Shown in pieces: positions 1 to 9,142 of a stretch of 64,000 nt of DNA (its first letter is position 1; each line of letters opens with the position of its first letter). Under the pieces are notes generated by a model. That model worked only from the letters and a program-made list of their open reading frames with translations. It ran no database searches and was not told the origin of the DNA. The stretch lies in contig NZ_LXGN01000056.1 of the NCBI RefSeq assembly GCF_009372255.1, positions 124,001 through 188,000 of the forward strand, given 5' to 3'. A program made the translations under genes and the position numbers. The DNA is from Acinetobacter guerrae. Its GTDB lineage: Bacteria > Pseudomonadota > Gammaproteobacteria > Pseudomonadales > Moraxellaceae.

Positions 1-216
1 GCACAATTGAATCAAAGCAATATTCATTTGTGAGAGAAGCCCTTCACTTTCCCAATTACTTAGGGACTGACAATAATCAGTATCTTGATCAAAAAAAAGT
101 TGAAAACTTACATAAATTAGATCTTTTGAATCTGCATTATTTCCTTGAAGATCTTTGGTATTTTCATTCCGACTTAATGACCCTAATGGAGCTTTTGATT
201 GCCTTTTTGCAGCCAT
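1..216 (-). CDS. Partial protein of unknown function, probable partner of the adjacent ATPase
   Basis: Reading the minus strand from an ATG at 216 gives 72 uninterrupted codons to the window edge (start MAAKRQSKAP, later SNWESEGLLSQ), so the gene is cut off. The ATG begins one base after the TAA of the upstream ATPase gene (TAA-A-ATG), an arrangement that normally means translational coupling and joint function. I do not recognise the family. Small genes directly after COG1106-type ATPases often encode the second component of a toxin or defence pair; that role is inferred from position only. Confidence 0.6.
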   Translation of the reverse strand, partial: MAAKRQSKAPLGSLSRNENTKDLQGNNADSKDLIYVSFQLFFDQDTDYCQSLSNWESEGLLSQMNIALIQLC

Positions 217-217
217 T

Positions 218-1438
218 TTAATCAGTTCCCTTAATCATCAAATTATCAATATCTTTATACGAGGAAAATAAAGGAATCGCACCATACAATCCATTTAAAT
301 AATCAGCACTATAGCTCTCTTTCTTCTTAATTTTATATTCAACTAAGGAATAAATTTCACTTTTTCCTGTAGCCAAATCTTTATCTACAAACCAAATTTG
401 ATCAGGTCTTATGAACGATGTATCCATTAAACAAGAATCCTGAACAACTGCGATCAGCTGGCACTTTTCTGTACTAAACTTATGGAAAATTTTTAAAACT
501 TCTTTTGTTAATAAGGTATGAAATTTTGAGTCTAATTCATCAATAATTAGTAAATAATTTGATTTTATTGAGTCATATAATGGTCCTAGCAAATATAAAA
601 CTTTTCTTGTACCTTCTGACTCAAAAGAGATAGGAAAGTCCTTAAAACCATCAGCTGTTTTCTTAACTACCTCAACCTTTAATTTACGAATTTTAATTCT
701 ACTATTTGTTTGATCACTATCAACCTCATCAATAATCAAATTATGAATATTGAAATTTTTTAAAATGTTTAATGCCCATTCCCTAAATTCTTCATCTTGC
801 TTAAAAAGATCATATGTAACTGATTTAAAACCAGTTTCATCAATACCCGAAATGATTTTAATTTTTTTAATATAATTAATGATTGTTCTACAAACCTTTT
901 TTGAGGAAAGAGCTGCAACACTAATAGCTGGAATCGTTGAAGCAATATTTAAAGAGCTATCTTCAATCAATCCATCCAACTCTGTGAATCTTGTTTTCTT
1001 ATAAACAATTTTTTGTTTTTCTCTAAAAAAAACTTCTGTCTCTTTTAATTTTTTTGTATACAACCACTCTTCAAGAATTTCATGTTTATTAAATGATAAT
1101 CCATACCTGTAAGTTAAAGAATTTTCCTCAAATGTAATTTCAAATTGTGTTGGTTCATCATTGCTTTCTTCGTCTAATAAAAAAGGCTTTGTCTGACTAA
1201 TTTGAGACTTTTTATCTTCTGAACTGGTTGAATCTAAAACTATATCTCTAAAAACATAGAAAGCATCAACAAAATTTGTTTTACCACTGGCATTAGCACC
1301 ATAAATTAAAGAGCTCTTCAAAAATTTATGATCAATTATATTTTCTGGATGTTCACTATATTTTTCAGATGCTAGCAAAGAAAAAGTTTGAACATTTTTA
1401 AAACTCGAAAAATTCGAAAACGAAAAATTAACTAACAT
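218..1438 (-). CDS. AAA/ABC-type ATP-binding protein (COG1106-like), putative defence ATPase
   Basis: A 406-residue protein of the overcoming-lysogenization/abortive-infection type of ABC-like ATPase. Visible motifs: a start typical of SMC-like ATPases (NFSFSNFSSFKN), Walker A GANASGKT at 47-54, a signature-like ESEGTRK at 273-279, and Walker B LLIIDELD at 296-303 followed by a D-loop serine. The segment after it reads VVQDSCLMD, where relatives usually have a histidine (THD or THN), so the switch histidine appears replaced by glutamine. The gene is AT-rich, stands alone upstream, and is coupled by a one-base gap to the partial gene at 1-216. Family membership is well supported; a role in phage defence is inference from family and context. 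Confidence 0.75.
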   Translation of the reverse strand: MLVNFSFSNFSSFKNVQTFSLLASEKYSEHPENIIDHKFLKSSLIYGANASGKTNFVDAFYVFRDIVLDSTSSEDKKSQISQTKPFLLDEESNDEPTQFEITFEENSLTYRYGLSFNKHEILEEWLYTKKLKETEVFFREKQKIVYKKTRFTELDGLIEDSSLNIASTIPAISVAALSSKKVCRTIINYIKKIKIISGIDETGFKSVTYDLFKQDEEFREWALNILKNFNIHNLIIDEVDSDQTNSRIKIRKLKVEVVKKTADGFKDFPISFESEGTRKVLYLLGPLYDSIKSNYLLIIDELDSKFHTLLTKEVLKIFHKFSTEKCQLIAVVQDSCLMDTSFIRPDQIWFVDKDLATGKSEIYSLVEYKIKKKESYSADYLNGLYGAIPLFSSYKDIDNLMIKGTD

Positions 1439-1752
1439 AGAATACCAATTGTTAACTTTAAAATATAATTTATTGGGATAATAGCATAAAAACTAACTTT
1501 AAGAATCTTATTTTTGTATTTTATATTATTTCTTAAAAGCCTCACTCTCTCAAGTTCCCCACAGCCGTCGAGCAAACCCTTAGGGCTTACGGAGTCGAAC
1601 ATTGGTTATCCACGAAGTAAGTAATGATGCTTTCCTACATAGGCTGAGATTATGATTCACACACCACATTGACACGTTCTCAAACCGAATATTTTGGGTT
1701 TTGTCCTATTAGGAATATTCGAAACTATTTAACATAAAACCTCTTATGCGAA
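1439..1752. other. Gene-free stretch with structured segment and inverted repeat
   Basis: No supported gene lies here. It contains a long imperfect stem-loop (1554-1600: GTTC/GAAC, CCGT/ACGG and AAACCC/GGGCTT arms), an inverted repeat CGAATATT/AATATTCG (1686-1693 and 1714-1721), and a dif-like site at its right end. The ATPase promoter should lie at its left end. A structured RNA is possible; I could not assign it to a known family. Confidence 0.4.
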
Positions 1753-1754
1753 TC
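1727..1754 (-). other. dif-like XerC/XerD recombination site
   Basis: On the minus strand the 28 bases read GATTCGCATAA, a 6-base spacer GAGGTT, then TTATGTTAAAT. The XerD arm is an exact match to the conserved arm of Acinetobacter plasmid pdif sites, and the XerC arm differs from ATTTCGCATAA only in its first two bases. The site overlaps the stop codon of the DUF3565 gene, so everything to its left (including the ATPase pair) could have entered by Xer-mediated recombination. The neighbouring genes are not ones expected at the replication terminus, which argues against it being the chromosomal dif. Confidence 0.6.
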
Positions 1755-1932
1755 ACTCTCCCTCACACTCCAATACCATCCCTAACTTTTCTTTACGCCC
1801 TTGTTCAGTCAACACCCAAGGGCGATTTTGCCAAGGTGGGTCATGGCGCACATGCTGACCATGCCCACAAGCAAGATCAGCAATCCAATGGTGTTCCTCA
1901 TCCAAATGAAATTCGATAATGGCTTATTACAT
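1753..1932 (-). pseudogene. DUF3565 small protein, probably broken at its start
   Basis: The frame encodes a recognisable DUF3565 protein: FHLDEEHHWIADL, then ACGHGQHVRHDPPWQNRPW, then LTEQGR and a terminal LECEGE, about 59 codons in all and normal for the family. The only in-frame ATG (1932-1930) is followed at once by two stop codons (ATG TAA TAA GCC ATT). Two glutamine codons changed by C to T would give this pattern. Translation could only start at an ATT or at an internal TTG, neither with a clear ribosome site. Its stop codon lies inside the dif-like site. Confidence 0.6.
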
Positions 1933-2055
1933 AACGAGAAACTTTTTATGTCATCTAACGACAGTAATACGCCTCGCTTATTCACTCAAATACTAAACGC
2001 CACGCTCAAAGCTCGTTTATAATCAAGCCAATTGAAAATAAAGAGTGAGCTGGTG

Positions 2056-2994
2056 ATGCGTGTACTTGTCGTGATGGACCCAATTGAAACCGTGAATCTT
2101 AAAAAAGATTCGACCATGGCAATGTTATGGGCAGCAAGCCGTCGCGGACATGAATTGGGCTATGCATTACAACACGATTTATATATCGATCAGGGCAAGG
2201 CCTTTGGTCTGATTGCACCGCTCAAAGTCTTTGAAGATTACAACCATTATTATGAGTTGGGCGAAAAACAAAAAGAATCGCTTGCTGACTATGATGTGGT
2301 ACTAATGCGAAAAGATCCGCCATTTGACATGAACTTTGTTTACACCACTTATATTTTAGAACAAGCAGAACGTGAAGGCGCTTGGATTATCAATAAACCA
2401 CAATCCTTGCGCGACTGTAACGAAAAGCTGTTTGCTACGCAGTTTCCAGAGTTACAAGTGCCTACTTTGGTGACATCACAACAAAGCCTGATTCGAGAAT
2501 TTCTTAAAGAACATGGCGATGTGATTGTAAAACCACTTGATGGTATGGGCGGCATGGGCATTTTCCGTTTATATCAAGATGGCGTGAATATTGGTTCGAC
2601 ATTGGAAATGTTGACCGAAATGGCAACACGCCCAATCATGGCACAGCGTTATATTCCAGAAATCGTCGAGGGTGATAAACGTATTTTGATGGTCAATGGT
2701 GAACCGATTCCATATTGTCTGGCACGTATTCCGCAAAATGGTGAAGTACGGGGCAATCTGGCGGCAGGTGGTTTGGGCGAAGCACGTCCACTCACTGAAA
2801 ATGACAAAAAAATTGCAGCTCAGGTTGGGTCATTTTTACGCGAAAAAGGTTTGGTGTTTGTGGGTTTAGATGTGATTGGCAATTATGTCACTGAAATTAA
2901 TGTCACCAGTCCAACCTGTATCCGTGAGATTGATGCACAGTTTGGAACATCGATTGCTGATACTTTATTTGATGTGCTAGAAGCAGGTCGTTAA
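2056..2994 (+). CDS. gshB: Glutathione synthetase
   Basis: Joins gamma-glutamylcysteine to glycine using ATP, the second step of glutathione synthesis, in the cytoplasm. The 312-residue product matches GshB in length and order: N-terminal VMDPIE, MRKDPPFD (84-91), NKPQSLRDCNEKLF, the ATP-grasp glycine loop KPLDGMGGMGIF (159-170), ARIPQNGEVRGNLAAGG, and the C-terminal TEINVTSPTC (279-288). The ATG at 2056 is chosen over an upstream TTG at 2032 because homology begins at MRVLVVMDP and GAGTGAG lies in front of it. It is followed by a strong hairpin, so it looks like a single-gene unit. Confidence 0.96.
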   Translation: MRVLVVMDPIETVNLKKDSTMAMLWAASRRGHELGYALQHDLYIDQGKAFGLIAPLKVFEDYNHYYELGEKQKESLADYDVVLMRKDPPFDMNFVYTTYILEQAEREGAWIINKPQSLRDCNEKLFATQFPELQVPTLVTSQQSLIREFLKEHGDVIVKPLDGMGGMGIFRLYQDGVNIGSTLEMLTEMATRPIMAQRYIPEIVEGDKRILMVNGEPIPYCLARIPQNGEVRGNLAAGGLGEARPLTENDKKIAAQVGSFLREKGLVFVGLDVIGNYVTEINVTSPTCIREIDAQFGTSIADTLFDVLEAGR

Positions 2995-3006
2995 TCCCCC
3001 AAAATC

Positions 3007-3050
3007 AAGATGATATTTGATAAATATGCTATCGAATATCATCTTTATAT
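3007..3050 (+). terminator. Hairpin after gshB
   Basis: Perfect 11-base inverted repeat AAGATGATATT / AATATCATCTT (3007-3017 and 3035-3045) separated by 17 bases, 12 bases after the gshB stop. Only a weak T-rich tail follows, so termination efficiency is uncertain. Confidence 0.55.
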
Positions 3051-3245
3051 TCTAAAAAACCAATCAATTTACATCCATTCTCATTTGCCACATCCTTAAA
3101 CCGAAAACAAGGCAAAAAAAAAGCTCGGCTTTATGTTGCAAACACGTGAAATTTGCTTTCCGTTCTGCTTGCTTTAGGATTAAAATGAACAGCTAAAATA
3201 ATAGATGCGATTTCCCCATTTTCTTTTGAGTTGAAGAATTACACC

Positions 3246-4343
3246 GTGACCGATTCACCACAGCACAAATCTAAACATGTCATGATGATGGCGGCCGGTA
3301 CGGGCGGTCATGTATTTCCTGCATTGGCTGTTGCCAAAGCGCTACAACAACAAGGCTGTCAGGTCTCTTGGCTAGCAACACCTGCGGGTATGGAAAATCG
3401 GTTACTCAAAGATCAAAATATTCCGCTTTATCAAATTGATATCCAAGGCGTGCGGGGTAATGGTGCTGTACGCAAGTTATTAGCTCCATTTAAAATTTTA
3501 AAAGCAACGCTCAGTGCGATGCGTTATATGAAGCAACTTAAAATTGATGCTGTTGCAGGCTTTGGCGGCTATGTAGCAGGGCCAGGTGGTTTGGCTGCAC
3601 GTGTTTTGGGAATTCCAATTTTAATTCATGAGCAAAATGCAGTGGCTGGTTTTACCAACTCACAGCTTTCTCGTATAGCCAGCAAAGTCTGTGAAGCATT
3701 TCCAAATACTTTTACTGCCAGTGAAAAAGTGGTGACAACGGGAAATCCTGTTCGCAAAGAGATTACTGAAATTCTTAACCCAAAATGGCGATATGACACC
3801 CGAGCGCAAGATAATCAGCCTTTAAATATTCTGATTGTGGGTGGCTCGCTTGGTGCGCAAGCGTTGAATGAGCGTTTACCCGATGCGCTGAAAAAATTAG
3901 ATATGCCGCTGAATGTGTTTCATCAGTGCGGTCAAAAACAGGTTGATGAAACTACCGCGCATTATGCTGATGCGCCAGCGCATATCAATGCACAAGTTAT
4001 GCCGTTTATTGAAGATATGGCAAAGGCATATAGCGAAGCAGATTTAATTATTTGCCGTGCAGGTGCATTGACCGTGACTGAGGTGGCAACCGCAGGTGTA
4101 GCTGCGGTTTTTGTACCACTACCGATTGCTGTGGATGATCATCAAACTGCCAATGCCAAGTTTTTAGCAGATATTGGTGCAGCGAAAATTTGCCAGCAAA
4201 CGGCTATGACACCTGAATATTTACATACTCTTTTGAGTGGATTGATGAATCGTCAATTGTTGTCTGAAATGGCAGTCAAGGCACGTCAACACGCTCAACC
4301 TCAGGCGACTCAAACAGTCGCTGATCTTATTCAAGCTTTATAA
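3246..4343 (+). CDS. murG: UDP-GlcNAc:lipid I N-acetylglucosaminyltransferase
   Basis: Adds GlcNAc to lipid I to give lipid II on the inner face of the cytoplasmic membrane, the last intracellular step of peptidoglycan precursor synthesis. The product (365 residues from the GTG at 3246) shows the GT-B glycine-rich loop [11 protein letters not shown] near residues 16-26, [26 protein letters not shown], the second-domain [10 protein letters not shown], and the donor-site [10 protein letters not shown] and [13 protein letters not shown] at 3231 is in frame, but the GTG has better spacing from an upstream AAGAA. It opens the division and wall cluster and lies 13 bases before murC. Confidence 0.96.
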   Translation: MTDSPQHKSKHVMMMAAGTGGHVFPALAVAKALQQQGCQVSWLATPAGMENRLLKDQNIPLYQIDIQGVRGNGAVRKLLAPFKILKATLSAMRYMKQLKIDAVAGFGGYVAGPGGLAARVLGIPILIHEQNAVAGFTNSQLSRIASKVCEAFPNTFTASEKVVTTGNPVRKEITEILNPKWRYDTRAQDNQPLNILIVGGSLGAQALNERLPDALKKLDMPLNVFHQCGQKQVDETTAHYADAPAHINAQVMPFIEDMAKAYSEADLIICRAGALTVTEVATAGVAAVFVPLPIAVDDHQTANAKFLADIGAAKICQQTAMTPEYLHTLLSGLMNRQLLSEMAVKARQHAQPQATQTVADLIQAL

Positions 4344-4356
4344 ATTCGAGTCCGCT

Positions 4357-5805
4357 ATGTCTCCATCAACGCCTGCTGATCAAGCCAAAAAACTGATTAA
4401 AGTCCCAGAAATGCGCCGTATTAAACACATTCATTTTGTGGGAATCGGTGGAGCGGGTATGTGTGGTATTGCAGAGGTACTTAAAAATCAGGGTTATAAA
4501 GTTTCAGGTTCTGATATCAAGGCTTCAAATACCACTGCTCAATTAGAAGAAAAAGGTATTAAGGTTTATATCGGACATACTGCTGACAATATTCAAAATG
4601 CCAATGTCTTGGTGGTTTCTACTGCGATTGATCCTGAGAATCCAGAAGTGAAAGCGGCCATAGAGAGCCGTACACCCGTGGTACGTCGTGCTGAAATGTT
4701 GGGTGAGCTAATGCGTTATCGTCATGGTATCGCAGTTGCTGGTACGCATGGTAAAACCACAACCACCAGTTTGCTAACAACGATGCTTGCTGAAGAAAAT
4801 CTTGACCCAACTTATGTAATTGGCGGTTTGTTGAATCGTACAGGTGTAAATGCAGCTTTAGGTGCAAGCCGTTTTATCGTTGCTGAAGCAGATGAGTCAG
4901 ATGCTTCATTTTTATATCTAGAGCCAATGGCAGCAATTGTTACCAATATCGATGCCGATCATATGGACACATATGGCGGTAGTTTCGATACATTAAAAGA
5001 TACGTTTGTGCAATTTTTGCACAAACTACCATTTTATGGTTTGGCTGTGGTGTGCGGCGATGATGTCAATATTCAAGAAATTTTGCCGCGTATTGGCCGT
5101 CCAGTATTGACCTACGGTTTTGATGAAGACAATGATATTCGTGCAGTCGATGTCGAACAGGATGGAATGCGTTCTCATTTCACAGTACTACGCAAAGACC
5201 GCGAACCATTACGTTTAACCATTAACCAACCAGGGTTGCATAATGTTTTAAACGCGCTTGCAGCAATTGGTGTAGCAACCGATGAAGGTGTGTCAGATGC
5301 AGCGATTAGTCGCGCATTGGAAGGTTTTAGCGGCGTTGGTCGCCGTTTTCAGGTTCAGGGTGAATTTGAGCTGGGTGATGGAAATGTCAAATTGGTGGAT
5401 GATTATGGACATCATCCTAAAGAAGTGGAAGCGACCATTAAAGCGGCACGTCAAAGCCATCCTGATCGTCGTTTAGTGATGATGTTTCAGCCGCATCGCT
5501 TTAGCCGTACTCGTGATTGTTTTGATGATTTTGTTGATGTGTTATCGCAAGTTGATCAACTGCTTTTGCTCGAAGTTTATCCTGCGGGCGAAAAACCAAT
5601 TGTGGGAGCGGATAGCCGCTCACTGGCACGAAGTATTCGTTTACGCGGTGAAGTTGAACCGATTTTGGTTGATCCAGTAGAAGGCAACCTGCAAAACGTG
5701 ATACAAAAAGTGTTACAACCGAATGACTTGTTATTAACACAGGGTGCAGGTAACGTGGGAGCAATTTCAGTTGAGCTTGCTCAACAGCATCTGTATCTAA
5801 AATAA
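4357..5805 (+). CDS. murC: UDP-N-acetylmuramate--L-alanine ligase
   Basis: ATP-dependent Mur ligase that attaches the first amino acid, L-alanine, to UDP-MurNAc. The 482-residue product has the N-terminal Rossmann motif [15 protein letters not shown] (26-40), the Mur-ligase P-loop [10 protein letters not shown] (128-137), EADESDASF, the NIDADHMD motif, and C-terminal DDYGHHPKE and [10 protein letters not shown]. Length and order are standard. It sits between murG and ddl in the same direction and is presumably cotranscribed with them. Confidence 0.97.
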   Translation: MSPSTPADQAKKLIKVPEMRRIKHIHFVGIGGAGMCGIAEVLKNQGYKVSGSDIKASNTTAQLEEKGIKVYIGHTADNIQNANVLVVSTAIDPENPEVKAAIESRTPVVRRAEMLGELMRYRHGIAVAGTHGKTTTTSLLTTMLAEENLDPTYVIGGLLNRTGVNAALGASRFIVAEADESDASFLYLEPMAAIVTNIDADHMDTYGGSFDTLKDTFVQFLHKLPFYGLAVVCGDDVNIQEILPRIGRPVLTYGFDEDNDIRAVDVEQDGMRSHFTVLRKDREPLRLTINQPGLHNVLNALAAIGVATDEGVSDAAISRALEGFSGVGRRFQVQGEFELGDGNVKLVDDYGHHPKEVEATIKAARQSHPDRRLVMMFQPHRFSRTRDCFDDFVDVLSQVDQLLLLEVYPAGEKPIVGADSRSLARSIRLRGEVEPILVDPVEGNLQNVIQKVLQPNDLLLTQGAGNVGAISVELAQQHLYLK

Positions 5806-5859
5806 GACGGTCGAGTTATTTCAGATTATTTTTGTTTTTAAAAGTTTAAGGATATAAAC

Positions 5860-6789
5860 GTGTCAAATGCTTCAAAATTCGGCAAAGTTGCCGTGTTGTT
5901 CGGTGGGAAATCGGCTGAACGTGAGGTTTCTTTAGATAGTGGGAACGCAGTACTTGAAGCCTTGTTACGTTCAGGTGTACAAGCAGAAGCATTTGACCCT
6001 AAAAATCGTAGTGTGACTGAACTTGTCAATTATGACCGCGCTTTTATTGTGCTACATGGTCGTGGCGGTGAAGATGGTCAGATTCAAGGAACACTAGAAT
6101 GGTTGAATGTTCCTTATACAGGTACTGGTGTACAAGGTTCAGCCATTGGCATGGATAAAATCAAAACCAAGCAAATTTGGCAAGGCACTGATTTGCCAAC
6201 TGCGCCTTATCGCATTATCAATAAAGATTCTAATATTGATGAGATTGTAGAAAGCTTGGGATTACCCGTAATTATCAAGCCAGTCCACGAAGGGTCAAGT
6301 ATTGGTATGAGCAAGGTCGAGAAAAAAGAAGACTTTGCACAGGCGATTGCCAAAGCCACTGAACATGATGCGATTGTGATGGCTGAAAAATGGATTACGG
6401 GTCTTGAATATACCATTGTGGTGTTAAATGGTGAGGCATTGCCTGTCATCCGTTTGGAACCCCCAAAAGATGTGGCATTTTACGATTATGATGCAAAATA
6501 CCAACGCAATGATGTGCAATATGGTATTCCATCAGGCCTTAGCGAGTCAGATGAAAAGCAACTGCAACAATTAACCCTACGCGCCTTTCAAGCTGTTGGT
6601 GCAAATGGTTGGGGGCGTGTCGATGCCATGCAAGATGAACAAGGTAATTTCTGGTTATTAGAAATTAATACTGTTCCTGGTATGACCAGTCACTCATTGG
6701 TTCCTAAAGCTGCCAAAGCGGTTGGAATTGGGTTTGACGAGTTATGTGTTGCGATTTTAGAACAAACGCTTCAAGGTACGGCTCACTAA
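5860..6789 (+). CDS. ddl: D-alanine--D-alanine ligase
   Basis: ATP-grasp enzyme making the D-Ala-D-Ala dipeptide for the peptidoglycan stem. The 309-residue product shows VLFGGKSAEREVSL near the N-terminus, LHGRGGEDG, IIKPVHEGSSIGMSKV, and the C-terminal LLEINTVPGMTSHSLVP, with the size of the short DdlB form found in division clusters. Translation starts at GTG 5860, preceded by AAGGA with good spacing. Only three bases separate its stop from ftsQ. Confidence 0.97.
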   Translation: MSNASKFGKVAVLFGGKSAEREVSLDSGNAVLEALLRSGVQAEAFDPKNRSVTELVNYDRAFIVLHGRGGEDGQIQGTLEWLNVPYTGTGVQGSAIGMDKIKTKQIWQGTDLPTAPYRIINKDSNIDEIVESLGLPVIIKPVHEGSSIGMSKVEKKEDFAQAIAKATEHDAIVMAEKWITGLEYTIVVLNGEALPVIRLEPPKDVAFYDYDAKYQRNDVQYGIPSGLSESDEKQLQQLTLRAFQAVGANGWGRVDAMQDEQGNFWLLEINTVPGMTSHSLVPKAAKAVGIGFDELCVAILEQTLQGTAH

Positions 6790-6792
6790 CTT

Positions 6793-7647
6793 ATGGCTCA
6801 ACTTCCAGCATCCATGCGTCGTCGTCGTGCGGCCATTACTTCCATCCACGAAAAACCGCCTTCGCCTAAGCAAAAGTTAGTCAATGCTGGTGGGTGGTTA
6901 TTGTTGCTGGTCGCATTTGTGGTGCTCGGTTTAGGCATTTTTGGCTTGTATAAAGTCATTACCGATGCGCGAATTGCTGAATTAAGTGTCGTCGGTACTC
7001 ACTCGACAACAGAACAACAACAACTCATTCAACACATTCAGCCTATTGTTAAAGATAATTACTTTACGTCGGATCTTGAGCAAGTCCGCGATAAAGCGCT
7101 TGAAATCTCATGGGTAGATCGTGTTGTCGTGTCGCGTTCTTGGCCAAACAGTATTCGAGTTCGTGTATTGCCGCGTCACGCGATTGCACGTTGGGGTACT
7201 GGACGATTATTAAGTGACGGAGGAGATGTTTTTAGCGAAGCAGATCCCCAGAACCATGCCAATTTACCTATGTTGCATGGTCCACTTAGTCAATCCAAAG
7301 CCATGATGCGTCGTTATAACGAAATTAACCAGTTATTTCATCCAGTTAATCTCAGATTAAAAGAACTGTATTTAACTGAACGGATGACATGGTTTATGCA
7401 GTTTGATTCCGGTTTACGAGTAATTGTGGATCAGGATCAAACCATGAGCAAGTTGCAACGTCTGAGCCATCTTGCACAAACTGACCTAAAACCTGAGTGG
7501 TCGAAAATCTCTGCCATTGATTTGCGTTACCGAAATGGATTATCACTACAATGGAAGAATGCATTACCACCTAAAATTGTAAATGGTCAGTTTGTTGTAA
7601 CCAATGATGACACAAATGTTGCAGGTGGAATAACCACAAAGCCATAA
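6793..7647 (+). CDS. ftsQ: Cell division protein FtsQ
   Basis: Bitopic inner-membrane divisome protein that recruits FtsB/FtsL through its periplasmic part. The 284-residue product has a basic cytoplasmic N-terminus (SMRRRRAA), one membrane segment at roughly residues 33-54 (GGWLLLLVAFVVLGLGIFGL), a POTRA segment beginning about residue 63 (IAELSVVG), the SWVDRVVVSRSWPNSIRVRV stretch, and a C-terminal beta domain ending in DLRYRNGLSLQW. Position between ddl and ftsA is the conserved one. Confidence 0.95.
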   Translation: MAQLPASMRRRRAAITSIHEKPPSPKQKLVNAGGWLLLLVAFVVLGLGIFGLYKVITDARIAELSVVGTHSTTEQQQLIQHIQPIVKDNYFTSDLEQVRDKALEISWVDRVVVSRSWPNSIRVRVLPRHAIARWGTGRLLSDGGDVFSEADPQNHANLPMLHGPLSQSKAMMRRYNEINQLFHPVNLRLKELYLTERMTWFMQFDSGLRVIVDQDQTMSKLQRLSHLAQTDLKPEWSKISAIDLRYRNGLSLQWKNALPPKIVNGQFVVTNDDTNVAGGITTKP

Positions 7648-7711
7648 TATATGGTTTTAAAATAACAGGCATTTTTGCCAATACTAAACAACGAACAAGT
7701 GGTAGTGAGTA

Positions 7712-8974
7712 ATGAGTGAAGCTGTTCCCTCGATTGTTGCGATTGATATTGGGACACATAAAGTTTCAGTTTTAATTGGTAGAGTTCACGCACCGGATAA
7801 TATTCAGGTCATCGGGATGGCAAACGCGCCTAACCGTGGTATGAATAAAGGAAAAATTGTTAGCCTTGATAAAGTGATTGCTGCAATTAAAAATGCCGTT
7901 GCCGAAGCAGAAAATATGGCGGAATGTCGTGTACATACTGCATGGGTATCGATTCCAAGTACAGAATTACAAAGTTTTTATGCCTCTGGTCGTACCCCAA
8001 TTGCCAAATCTGACCATACGATTAGCACCAATGAAGTCGTTCGTGCATTAGAGCTGGCAAAAGCTAGCCATGTGACACCAGATTATTATCTGGCGAGTGC
8101 TGTGCCGCTTGGTTTTGAGCTGGATGATGAACCAGAATGGGTACAAAACCCAATTAATATGTCCGCACATAGTATGACAGGGCATTATCAACTCATGATG
8201 ATGCCGATTAGCACCATGCAAAATCTGGATCGTGCCATGAAAGGTGCCAATATTGGTGTCGAAAAAATGGTGGTATCTAGTCTGGCAACTGCGGAAGCCA
8301 GTTTACTCAAAGACGAAAAAGAATATGGCGTTTGCTTACTGGATATTGGAGCAGGAACCACCAATATCGCGGTCTATCTAGATGGTCGTTTGGCTTTGGC
8401 ACGCACATTACAGCGCGGTGGAGAAAATGTCACACGTGATATCGCTGCCGTGTTACAAACGACGACAGAAGAAGCAGAACGTATTAAGATTTTACATGGT
8501 TGTGTCGATTTGAGCGTAGTTAAGCCTGATCACATGATTCAGGTACAAGCGATCGATGGGCCACAGACCATTAGTCGCATAGAGCTTGCTGAAATCATTA
8601 TTGCACGGTATGAAGAGATTTTTACTCAGATTCGTGAAGAGCTTGAACGTACAGGTGCGCTTAATGGGCTTTATCATGGTGTAGTATTAACTGGAGATGC
8701 ATGTCAGATTGAAGGAATGGTCAGTCTGGCACGTCGTATGCTTGGTGTTTCTGCACACTTGGGTAATCCACCTTTACAGGTGTATGCTGATGATCAGCAT
8801 CAGGCTGCTTTGCGGCGCTCAATGTATGCAACAGCAGCGGGGCTTTTGCTTTTTAGCCAAAGTGAATTGCAAGATGCAGTTGAAGAAGCAGATGAAGTCA
8901 ATGACCGCACATTTGTTGACCGTGTAGTCAATGGCTGGAATACTTTGAATAGCAAGTTAAAAGCTATTTTTTAA
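7712..8974 (+). CDS. ftsA: Cell division protein FtsA
   Basis: Actin-like ATPase that tethers FtsZ filaments to the membrane. The 420-residue product begins with the phosphate-1 motif VAIDIGTHKVSVLIG, includes the 1C subdomain after NRGMNKGKIVSL, LLDIGAGTTNIAV (phosphate 2), GVVLTGDACQIEGM, and ends in an amphipathic helix (WNTLNSKLKAIF) that serves as the membrane-targeting sequence. It follows ftsQ by 64 bases; a 168-base gap to ftsZ could hold an additional ftsZ promoter. Confidence 0.96.
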   Translation: MSEAVPSIVAIDIGTHKVSVLIGRVHAPDNIQVIGMANAPNRGMNKGKIVSLDKVIAAIKNAVAEAENMAECRVHTAWVSIPSTELQSFYASGRTPIAKSDHTISTNEVVRALELAKASHVTPDYYLASAVPLGFELDDEPEWVQNPINMSAHSMTGHYQLMMMPISTMQNLDRAMKGANIGVEKMVVSSLATAEASLLKDEKEYGVCLLDIGAGTTNIAVYLDGRLALARTLQRGGENVTRDIAAVLQTTTEEAERIKILHGCVDLSVVKPDHMIQVQAIDGPQTISRIELAEIIIARYEEIFTQIREELERTGALNGLYHGVVLTGDACQIEGMVSLARRMLGVSAHLGNPPLQVYADDQHQAALRRSMYATAAGLLLFSQSELQDAVEEADEVNDRTFVDRVVNGWNTLNSKLKAIF

Positions 8975-9142
8975 GATGTATGTGTTTATTGGGAATATTG
9001 TTTGGAAGTTGTAATAGAAAATCGTCATACTTGACAAGGTAAGTATTGCACAGCATTCTAAAATCTATTGTTTTTTGAAGTATTAAGGCAGTATACGGGC
9101 TGAAGTGACTGCCACATATTGAAATTAGGAAACCTAAAGGTC

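Noticed and set aside
30..221. Plus-strand open frame of 63 codons at the left edge
   Set aside because: It is antisense to the coupled minus-strand partner gene, which has the better context.
1801..2022. Plus-strand open frame of 73 codons
   Set aside because: It is the antisense shadow of the DUF3565 coding sequence, whose family motifs are unmistakable on the minus strand.
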